A stretch of 8,943 nt of DNA from CAZFVY01 sp964522665 (GTDB lineage: Bacteria > Verrucomicrobiota > Verrucomicrobiia > Limisphaerales > CAZFVY01), in contig CAZFVY010000169.1 of NCBI GenBank assembly GCA_964522665.1, positions 1-8,943 of the forward strand, in the 5' to 3' direction. Numbering within the stretch: the stretch's first letter is position 1; each line of letters begins with the position of its first letter. The notes below the pieces were generated by a model. It saw only the letters and a list, made by a program, of their open reading frames with translations. It was not told the origin of the DNA and searched no databases. A program made the translations under genes and the position numbers. Shown here piece after piece: positions 1 to 6,112 of the stretch.

Positions 1-108
1 AAATTGCACCGAAAAACCGATTATGTCCACCTATTTCATGAACAGTACACTAGGTCTTCGCTCTGGTTCGCGAGAATCTGGAAGTGAGCGCGGCCGCCAC
101 GGTTTCAA

Positions 109-139
109 CTATGGTAACTCTTAGCCGATGTTACCATAG
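109..139. repeat. Perfect 10-bp inverted repeat (hairpin) upstream of malQ
   Basis: CTATGGTAAC (109-118) is the exact reverse complement of GTTACCATAG (130-139), with an 11-base loop. After one mismatch (108/140) the stem resumes for three more pairs (105-107 with 141-143). No T-run follows, so it is not a standard intrinsic terminator. It could be an operator for a dimeric regulator, an RNA structure in the malQ leader, or the end of an upstream transcript. The repeat is certain; its role is unknown. Confidence 0.6.
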
Positions 140-152
140 CTGAGGGCCTCAG
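140..152. repeat. 13-base palindrome abutting the hairpin
   Basis: CTGAGG (140-145) and CCTCAG (147-152) are perfect reverse complements around a single G, and they start on the base after the preceding hairpin. The sequence could be a small operator, since a one-base loop is too tight for a simple RNA hairpin without opening inner pairs. Bases 141-143 are shared with the outer extension of the 109-139 stem, so the extended form of one would compete with the other. Function is unknown. Confidence 0.45.
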
Positions 153-517
153 TTAGTTCAAGTGTCTTGTACGCCTTCCCTAGTTACTCTACTGGGGTTG
201 GAACTACGTTGCATCCTGCGAGATGGCGCCGGCGGTCCTCGCAAATTGCGATCAATTTGCCAGGGGCACGCCAAGGTCGCTCAGCAATCGACGCCAAAAA
301 ACGTGCCGTTGGGCTGGCACGTTCAAAGCTTTTCCCCAAAAACAAATCCTGGTCGTCCGGTCCCATCAGCTCTAACGCCGGCGCCGGCGCCTCGATTCCA
401 GCGCTATGATTCTGATTCTCACTGTCTCGGCGTGGCCCCGCACGCGCCGCGCTGCCAAATCGCCCGAAATCCGGGCCGGAGCCCCGCCGCCCGATTTGCC
501 CGGGCGAGAAATCCATC

Positions 518-523
518 GAAAGG
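518..523 (+). promoter_or_regulatory. Putative ribosome binding site favouring the malQ start at 531
   Basis: GAAAGG lies seven bases before the ATG at 531, which is good Shine-Dalgarno spacing. It is the main reason for choosing 531 over the upstream in-frame GTG at 162. The match is partial, and other starts in this window lack a clear site, so this is supportive only. Confidence 0.4.
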
Positions 524-530
524 CCCGCGC

Positions 531-2417
531 ATGGAGTTGAGGCCGTCAGGCCCCTGGCGTCGGCGCACCCAGGGCAACGAGTCAAGCCGGCCGGAACTGG
601 ACCCAACAAGGTCGCGTCCGCCCGGTCGCGGATCTGGCTTGGCGGATCCCTGCGCGGAACCGGGCGGCGCTCCTGCTTTGCGTGTCGTTCTTCAAGGCGA
701 AGCGGTTGAGCTGGACGAACCGGTCGAGTTGACGCTGGAGGATGGCTCGACGGCGCGGGTCGCCGACCGTTTGTCTGGCGCTCTGCCACCCGGCTACCAT
801 CAGTACCGTTCGCTTGACCGCGAGGAAGTGACCAAGTTGATCGTCAGTCCGGGCCGCTGCTATCTACCGCCGGGTCTTCGCACGTGGGGTTGGTCGGTCC
901 AACTTTACGCCCTGCGTTCGCAGCGAAGTTGGGGCATGGGGGATTTGGCGGACTTGCGCCGCTTCGCGCGCTGGTCAACCCGGCAGACGGGAGCGGGCTT
1001 GGTTGAAATCAACCCACTATCCGCCGTGGCGCCGAATCGGCCGCAGGAGAAGAGTCCCTATTTTCCCAGCAGCCGCCGCTATCGAAATCCCCTCTATATT
1101 TGCGTCGAAGAAGCGCCGGGGGCCGCGGCCGTGGGAAGCGAGCTGGAAAAGATCGCGGCCGCCGGGCGCGCGCTGAACCGCCGGCGTCTCATCGACCGCG
1201 ACGCGATCTTCGAAATAAAAATGCGCGCTTTGCGGCGTCTCTGGCGCAAATTTCATCCGACGCCGGAATTCCGGCGGTATTGCGTGGAGGAGGGGGCCGC
1301 GCTCGAACAATTCGCCGCTTTCTGCGTCTTGGCCGAGCGGCATGGCGCTGACTGGCGCCGCTGGCCGCCCTCATTGCGGCGGCCCGACTCGCCGTCCACG
1401 CGGCAGGCGCTGGCCGCCGATCGGGGCCGTTTCGAGTTTCACAAATGGCTGCAATGGTTGCTGGATGACCAATTCAAACAGGCAGCCACCGAAGCGGCGC
1501 TGCTAAACGATCTGCCGATCGGCATCGACCCCGGCGGCGCCGACGCCTGGGTCTGGCAGGATCTCCTCGCGCGCGAGCGGTCGATCGGCGCCCCGCCTGA
1601 CCTGTTTAACGGACTGGGGCAGGATTGGGGCCTGGCAGCGTTTGATCCCGACCGGCTTCGCGTCGCCGGCTACGAGCCGTTTCGGGAGACGGTTCGCGCC
1701 GCGATGCGACACGCCTCGGGATTGCGAGTGGATCACGTCATGGGACTTTTCCGGTTATATCTCATTCCCCGGGGCGCCGACCCGCGGATGGGAACCTATC
1801 TGCGTTTCCGCTCGGACGAACTGCTGGCGATACTCGCCCTTGAGAGCCAGCGCGCGCGCGTGGTGATTATCGGCGAGGATCTCGGCTCCGTGCCGCCGGG
1901 CGTTCGGACGAGCTTGCGGCGGCGCGACATTCTTGGTTATCGCCTCCTGCTGACCGAGACCAGGTCCCCGCGCGAATATTCCCGGCGCTCGCTGGCGACG
2001 ATCACCACGCATGACCTTCCGACCATGGCCGGCCTATGGTCAGGCCAGGATTTGGCCGCGCAGCGGCGCGCCGGGTTAAGCCCGAACTCCGCCGGTTTGA
2101 CCAAATGGCTTAAGCGACTTCGACGCCGAATCGGCCTCCCGCCGGGGGCCCCGGCGCGGCGGGCGATCCTGCGGGCCTGCCGCCTGCTGGCTGGCGGGGC
2201 CACCGCGCTCATGTCGGTCACCATGGAGGACGCCTTGGGACTGAAGGAGCGGGTCAACCTGCCTGGGGATCGCGGCCAGAAAAATGCGAACTGGTCCCGG
2301 GCCTTGCCCATCCCCCTCGAAAAACTCGAAGTGTCATATTTGCCCAGGGCGCTCGCGGCCGCGATCCGGCGCGCAAGAGGCGCTTCCATCGTTCCCAAGA
2401 AGCAACGCCCCCGCTGA
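531..2417 (+). CDS. malQ: 4-alpha-glucanotransferase (amylomaltase, GH77)
   Basis: Cytoplasmic disproportionating enzyme that cleaves an alpha-1,4 bond in a maltodextrin and moves the chain to another glucan or glucose. Numbering is for the 628-residue product from the ATG at 531. A beta-rich N-terminal segment (about 45-110) leads into the GH77 signature at 119-139 (WGW.VQLYALRS..SWGMGDL), then SPYFPSSRR (175-183) and NPLY (186-189), as in the longer MalQ enzymes. NDLPIGID is at 326-333. The GH77 triad is intact by motif: nucleophile Asp401 in LRVDHVMG, acid/base Glu449 in IIGEDLG, and Asp495 in TTHDLPT. The C-terminal VNLPG...NW motif is present. Long MalQ proteins are usually about 690-740 residues, so roughly the first 70-100, the helical N1 region, are missing or unrecognisable. 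The same frame is open to a GTG at 162 (751 residues), but the extra sequence is Arg/Pro-rich and resembles nothing in the family. Function is secure; the start is not. Confidence 0.93.
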   Translation: MELRPSGPWRRRTQGNESSRPELDPTRSRPPGRGSGLADPCAEPGGAPALRVVLQGEAVELDEPVELTLEDGSTARVADRLSGALPPGYHQYRSLDREEVTKLIVSPGRCYLPPGLRTWGWSVQLYALRSQRSWGMGDLADLRRFARWSTRQTGAGLVEINPLSAVAPNRPQEKSPYFPSSRRYRNPLYICVEEAPGAAAVGSELEKIAAAGRALNRRRLIDRDAIFEIKMRALRRLWRKFHPTPEFRRYCVEEGAALEQFAAFCVLAERHGADWRRWPPSLRRPDSPSTRQALAADRGRFEFHKWLQWLLDDQFKQAATEAALLNDLPIGIDPGGADAWVWQDLLARERSIGAPPDLFNGLGQDWGLAAFDPDRLRVAGYEPFRETVRAAMRHASGLRVDHVMGLFRLYLIPRGADPRMGTYLRFRSDELLAILALESQRARVVIIGEDLGSVPPGVRTSLRRRDILGYRLLLTETRSPREYSRRSLATITTHDLPTMAGLWSGQDLAAQRRAGLSPNSAGLTKWLKRLRRRIGLPPGAPARRAILRACRLLAGGATALMSVTMEDALGLKERVNLPGDRGQKNANWSRALPIPLEKLEVSYLPRALAAAIRRARGASIVPKKQRPR

Positions 2418-2420
2418 TTC

Positions 2421-2768
2421 ATGGACCTCACCAAGCATTCCGCCGACCAGAGCGAAACGGGACGCCCATCCGCCCCTGAGCCAGAGCATCGGCTCACTTC
2501 TGACGACGCGCGCAACGAAATCTTGTTCCGCCTCGTGGCGCCGAACGCCCGCCATGTTGGTCTGATCGGTGACTTTACTGGCTGGGCTGGTCAACCCATC
2601 GCGCTGCGTCACGATGAAACTGGCGCGTGGTGGACGAAAGTTCTTCTTGCCCGCGGGCGTTACGCGTACCGATACGTGGTTGACGGTCAAGCGCAGGTGG
2701 ATCCGGACAACCGTGATGAGGTGTCCAGCCCGGACGGGAACCAGAGCAGTGTGCTTCAGGTGTTGTGA
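2421..2768 (+). CDS. Stand-alone glycogen-binding CBM48 (AMPK-beta-like) protein
   Basis: A 115-residue protein starting three bases after the malQ stop, without a clear ribosome site, so it is probably translationally coupled to malQ. Residues 1-30 are polar and probably disordered. Residues 33-115 form one early-set/CBM48 domain: FRLVAPNARHVGLIGDFTGW (36-55), a WW strand (70-71), RGRYAYRYVVDG (78-89), DPDN (94-97) and a terminal SSVLQV strand (109-114). There is no catalytic domain, signal peptide or membrane segment, so it is a free cytoplasmic binding module. In AMPK-beta-type CBM48, two Trp, one Lys and one Asn contact the glucan. Here the first Trp is kept (Trp55), Lys appears as Arg84, and the second Trp position falls in QAQ (90-92), so it is lost. 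The Asn position aligns roughly with Ser109. Fold assignment is strong; glucan binding is inferred and may be weakened. It may recruit or sense glycogen for the neighbouring enzymes. Confidence 0.85.
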   Translation: MDLTKHSADQSETGRPSAPEPEHRLTSDDARNEILFRLVAPNARHVGLIGDFTGWAGQPIALRHDETGAWWTKVLLARGRYAYRYVVDGQAQVDPDNRDEVSSPDGNQSSVLQVL

Positions 2769-2974
2769 GGCAGTGTGGGCTTTGGTCGCCCGTGAAGCGA
2801 TCGGGCGCGCCAGGTCCGAGGTTTTTGCCAGACTGTCACGATGGGGAGAACGCTCGGGTTCACTAGAAGGCAATCAACCCGGCATAGTTGTTGCTGAAAG
2901 GTTAGTTGACGATTTGGCCGAGGGCGGTCGGTCCTGCGGCCCCCCCGGAGCGATTAATACATTGCGAAAGCCTT

Positions 2975-3466
2975 ATGAACGCGCGCGTGCTTCGCCTCTC
3001 CTGTTTCGGAATGCTCGCGGTCTGCGCCTGGGTTTGGCTGGCGGGCTGCGCCGGGCCGGCGGTTTCCGGCGGCGACCAGCTTACCGTTACCGAGACGACG
3101 GCGGCCGCCATGACTGACCAGGATCTCTGCGTGCGCTACGGCGTCGCCGCTCAGGGTATCTCGGTCTCGGGGACCGACTCGGTGGGTCTGATCTACCAAA
3201 GTAATCTGGCCATTTGTAAAGCGGAGATTAATAAGCGCAAATTATTCTCCGACAGCGATTGGAAGCACATCGAGGATGGCACGATTATTGGACTTAACCT
3301 CGACGCGATGTATGCCTGCCTGGGAAAGCCGGAGCAGGAATCGAAAGCGCCAGCCCCCGGTGGTGGCCAAATCCAGCACGTTTTCAAGCGTACGGAAGGG
3401 TATCTTTATGTCTTTTCGAAGGGCGCGATCGTCACCTCGCTGCAGCAGGCGCAAGTGAACAAGTGA
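2975..3466 (+). CDS. Putative lipoprotein with SmpA/OmlA(BamE)-like C-terminus
   Basis: A 163-residue product from the ATG at 2975. The open frame extends to a TTG at 2906, but starting at 2975 places a short basic N-region (Arg4, Arg7), a hydrophobic core (8-21) and a lipobox LAGC (22-25) exactly where a lipoprotein signal needs them, so Cys25 should be lipidated. Residues 47-90 (DLCVRYG, then KAEINKR) and 91-106 (SDSDWKHIEDGTIIGL) lead into 107-155. There DAMYACLGKP, a polar linker with Gly-Gly-Gly, and YLYVFSKGAIVTSLQ follow the SmpA/OmlA pattern of helix, LG.P, then two strands with a G..T. turn. Bacterial lipoproteins combining a 'C..YG' helical segment with this fold are known. BamE itself works in outer-membrane assembly, but this is not a clear BamE orthologue. 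It sits 206 bases after the CBM48 gene and 108 bases before treY on the same strand. Its link to trehalose metabolism is unknown. Confidence 0.75.
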   Translation: MNARVLRLSCFGMLAVCAWVWLAGCAGPAVSGGDQLTVTETTAAAMTDQDLCVRYGVAAQGISVSGTDSVGLIYQSNLAICKAEINKRKLFSDSDWKHIEDGTIIGLNLDAMYACLGKPEQESKAPAPGGGQIQHVFKRTEGYLYVFSKGAIVTSLQQAQVNK

Positions 3467-3479
3467 CGATCGGGCTTTT
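3426..3479 (+). terminator. Possible intrinsic terminator across the lipoprotein stop codon
   Basis: CGATCGTCAC (3426-3435) pairs perfectly over 10 bases with GTGACGATCG (3463-3472), which includes the TGA stop. GGC and a TTTT run (3476-3479) follow. The 27-base loop is long for a Rho-independent terminator and the T-run is short, so termination may be partial. If active, it would separate the lipoprotein transcript from treYZ. Both arms lie largely in coding sequence, so chance is possible. Confidence 0.4.
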
Positions 3480-3574
3480 CTCCTCCCCGCCGCGCTGACA
3501 CCCCTTGATTTCGAGGCGGAACGCAGAATCCCCATCGCTTCACCAACCGGCTCGACGCCGACTCAAAACCCGCC

Positions 3575-6112
3575 ATGTCCGCAGGTACGAACTCTGACTC
3601 ACCCACCATTGCCGCCGGCTCGCGCCAATCGCCGCCCACCCTCGCCGCCGTGCCGCGCGCCACCTATCGCCTTCAGTTCAGCGAACGATTCCGCCTGCGA
3701 GACGCGGCCGAGCTTGCCCCGTACCTAAAGCGGTTGGGAGTTTCCCATATCTATGCCTCTCCCTTGACCCGGGCGCGCCCCCATAGCGGCCACGGCTACG
3801 ACGTGGTCGATTATCATCGCATCAATCCCGAGGTGGGCAGCGAGGAAGACTTGGTGGACTTGATAAAGACGTTGCGAGGTCTGGGCATGGGCCTGGCGCT
3901 CGACATCGTGCCCAATCACATGGGCATCGGAGGACCGGAGAACGGTTGGTGGTGGGACGTGCTCACGCGCGGCCGCGCCAGCCGCTACGCGTCCTATTTC
4001 GACGTGGACTGGGATTCTCCCGATCCCCGCCTGCGCGGGAAGGTCATGGCGCCCGTGTTGCACGATCGCTACGCGCGCGCCCTGGAGCGCGGCGAATTGC
4101 GCGTCGAGGCGGCGGGGAATTCCTTCCTGCTTCGGTATCTCGAACTGGCCTTTCCGCTATGCCCCTCGTCACTCGACGCGCTCCACGATGGGACGAATAA
4201 CTTCAACGCGCACCCCGAAGCCCTGGACGCGCTGATCCAGCGCCAGCACTACTATCTGACTTCCTGGCGCCGCGGCGACTCGGAACTCAACTATCGCCGA
4301 TTCTTCAACGTCTCCGCGCTGGCGGGGCTCCGGGTCGAGGATGAAGCGGTGTTCAACGATAGTCACCAACTCGTCCGCCAATGGGTGGAGGCGGGCCTGG
4401 TGGACGGGCTTCGGGTCGATCACGCCGATGGACTGCGGGACCCGTCGCAGTATTTGCTGCGCTTGCGCGCGCTGGCCCCGTCCGCCTGGATCATCGCCGA
4501 GAAAATCCTTCAAGCCGGGGAATCGGCTCCCGCCGCCTGGCCGACTCACGGCACCACCGGCTATGACTTCCTGAATCGCGTGGGTGGTCTCTTCATCGAT
4601 CAAGCGGGTGAGCGGCCCTTGACCGAGTTCTACGCTGAGTTCACGGGCCAAGGGGGGGATTATCGCGACCGGACCCGCGAGCAGAAGCTGCTCGCCTTGC
4701 GGACCCAGCTCGCCGCGGAAGTCAATCGGTTGGTCGAGTTGCTGGTGCGGGTCTCCGCGCGCCGTGGGAGCTGGCGCGATTTTACCCGCGAGGAATTGCG
4801 CGAGGCGGCGTGTGAAGCCGCCGCCAGCCTGCCGGTGTATCGGACCTACGCGCGGCCCGACGCCGATGAAATCAGCGACGCCGACCGGGCAAGAATTGAC
4901 GTCATGATGGGCGTGGCGGCTTCGCGTCGGCCGGACCTTGATCCGGGCTTGTTCGCCGGGCTAGGTGAATTGCTGCGCCTGCGCTGGCGCGGGGTGGCGG
5001 AGGCGGAGTTCGTCGGACGCTTTCAACAGTTGACCGGATCGGCCATGGCCAAGGGGGTGGAAGATACCGCCTTTTACCGTTTCAACCGCCTGCTTGCCTT
5101 GAATGAAGTCGGTGGTGATCCGGGGCGCTTCGGCCTCACGCTGCGTGAGTTCCACGAGGCTTGCGTGGACGCCCGGGAGCGCTGCCCACATTCGGCGCTG
5201 GCGACCACGACGCATGATACCAAGCGTGGGGAAGATACTCGCGCGCGCCTGAGTGTCCTCTCCGAACTGCCTGAAGAGTGGGCCGCGGCGGTGCGCCGTT
5301 GGTCGGCCCAGAATCATCCGTTTCGCAGGCATGGATGGCCGGACCGCGACCTCGAGTATCTCTTCTATCAAACCTTGGTGGGCGCCTGGCCGCTCAGCCT
5401 CGAACGGGCGCTGGCTTGCGTCGAAAAATCGGCCCGTGAAGCCAAACGGCACACCAGTTGGACCGAACCGAACCGCGATTACGAAGAGGCTGTGCGCGCC
5501 TTCGTGACGGGCGCGCTGGACAACGCGGAATTCGTCGCGGATCTCGAGGAGTTGGTGTCCCGGCTGGCCGATCCCGGTTACGTCAACTCCCTATCCCAAA
5601 CGCTGATCAAGCTCACCGCCCCCGGCGTACCGGACATCTATCAGGGGGCTGAGCGCTGGGATTTCAGCCTAGTCGATCCCGACAACCGCCGTCCGGTTGA
5701 TTTTAGCGCCTCCCGCCGACTCCTGGCCGAGTGCGCGTCCCTCACGCCGGAAGAAATCTGGCGGCGCCGCGTCGAGGGCCTGCCGAAACTGTGGCTGATC
5801 GCTCGCGTGCTCAACGCGCGGGCGCGTCATCCTGGGTGGTTCTCCGGCGGCGCCGCCTACTCGCCTCTCTTCGCGCGCGACGGCGGCGCCGAGAACGTCG
5901 TGGCTTTCGCGCGAAGCCTCTCCGCGATCACGGTCGCGCCGCGACTGACGCTCCGGACGCAGGATAATTGGTCCCAGGCCAAGCTCGATCTGCCGCCTGG
6001 TCCCTGGCGCGACGAGTTGACCGGTGAGCATTGGCCGGGAGGCCCGGTTCCGGTGGCGCTGCTCTGCTCGCGCTTCCCGGTCGCGTTTCTATTGCGGGCC
6101 GACGATCCATGA
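3575..6112 (+). CDS. treY: Maltooligosyl trehalose synthase (GH13)
   Basis: Cytoplasmic intramolecular transglucosylase that converts the reducing-end alpha-1,4 bond of a maltooligosaccharide to alpha,alpha-1,1, giving maltooligosyl trehalose. The product is 845 residues, within the usual TreY range. A 25-residue polar leader precedes the family opening VPRATYRLQF (26-35). Next come SPLTRARPHSGHGYDVVDYH (62-81), which is diagnostic of TreY, then DIVPNH (110-115; GH13 region I), nucleophile Asp282 in GLRVDHADG, acid/base Glu309 in IIAEKIL, and Asp548 in TTTHDTKRGEDTR. The TreY C-terminal part includes GVPDIYQGAE and DPDNRRPVDF. No frameshift or missing catalytic residue is visible. The start at 3575 has no Shine-Dalgarno site but is the first start in the frame and leaves the domain whole. 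The last codons overlap treZ by 4 bases, so the two are translated together. The 108 bases upstream show no convincing promoter. Confidence 0.97.
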   Translation: MSAGTNSDSPTIAAGSRQSPPTLAAVPRATYRLQFSERFRLRDAAELAPYLKRLGVSHIYASPLTRARPHSGHGYDVVDYHRINPEVGSEEDLVDLIKTLRGLGMGLALDIVPNHMGIGGPENGWWWDVLTRGRASRYASYFDVDWDSPDPRLRGKVMAPVLHDRYARALERGELRVEAAGNSFLLRYLELAFPLCPSSLDALHDGTNNFNAHPEALDALIQRQHYYLTSWRRGDSELNYRRFFNVSALAGLRVEDEAVFNDSHQLVRQWVEAGLVDGLRVDHADGLRDPSQYLLRLRALAPSAWIIAEKILQAGESAPAAWPTHGTTGYDFLNRVGGLFIDQAGERPLTEFYAEFTGQGGDYRDRTREQKLLALRTQLAAEVNRLVELLVRVSARRGSWRDFTREELREAACEAAASLPVYRTYARPDADEISDADRARIDVMMGVAASRRPDLDPGLFAGLGELLRLRWRGVAEAEFVGRFQQLTGSAMAKGVEDTAFYRFNRLLALNEVGGDPGRFGLTLREFHEACVDARERCPHSALATTTHDTKRGEDTRARLSVLSELPEEWAAAVRRWSAQNHPFRRHGWPDRDLEYLFYQTLVGAWPLSLERALACVEKSAREAKRHTSWTEPNRDYEEAVRAFVTGALDNAEFVADLEELVSRLADPGYVNSLSQTLIKLTAPGVPDIYQGAERWDFSLVDPDNRRPVDFSASRRLLAECASLTPEEIWRRRVEGLPKLWLIARVLNARARHPGWFSGGAAYSPLFARDGGAENVVAFARSLSAITVAPRLTLRTQDNWSQAKLDLPPGPWRDELTGEHWPGGPVPVALLCSRFPVAFLLRADDP

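Larger units (their letters stand above)
1..530. other. Left-edge region without a convincing gene
   Basis: No reading frame here reads like a conserved protein. Bases 1-60 are about 40% GC and 121-180 about 50%, against well over 60% in the genes, so the left edge differs in composition. Two plus-strand frames are open from base 1 (to stops at 85-87 and 122-124). Either could be the tail of an upstream gene, but neither is recognisable. The malQ frame stays open back to a GTG at 162, and an overlapping minus-strand frame is open over 184-789. Both translate into Arg/Pro/Ala/Ser-rich sequence typical of chance open frames in GC-rich DNA. The clear structures are the hairpin at 109-139 and the palindrome at 140-152. 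I found no sigma-70 promoter with acceptable spacing. Confidence 0.55.

Noticed and set aside
406..540. 44-codon ORF (ATG at 406) overlapping the malQ start, considered as a leader peptide
   Set aside because: Starts with a short hydrophobic run but continues as Arg/Pro-rich sequence without regulatory codon runs. It probably arises by chance.
184..789. 201-residue minus-strand open frame opposite the malQ upstream region
   Set aside because: Highly Arg/Pro-rich, overlaps conserved MalQ sequence after about 670, and has no ribosome site or domain signature.
1937..2515. 192-residue minus-strand open frame across the malQ 3' end
   Set aside because: Antisense to the conserved MalQ C-terminal motifs, rich in Arg/Ser/Pro, with no recognisable domain.
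2787..2827. Stem CGCCCG/CGGGCG (2787-2792/2802-2807) after the CBM48 gene with T5 further on, as a terminator
   Set aside because: The stem is only 6 bp with a 9-base loop, and the T-run starts about 15 bases after it, too far for an intrinsic terminator.
2906..2960. TTGACG (2906-2911) and TAATAC (2955-2960) as a promoter for the lipoprotein gene
   Set aside because: The boxes are over 40 bases apart, not the ~17 needed, and neither has a matching partner at correct spacing.
3505..3533. TTGATT at 3505 as a -35 box for treY
   Set aside because: No acceptable -10 at 16-18 bases. The best candidate (AGAATC) is too close and poor.
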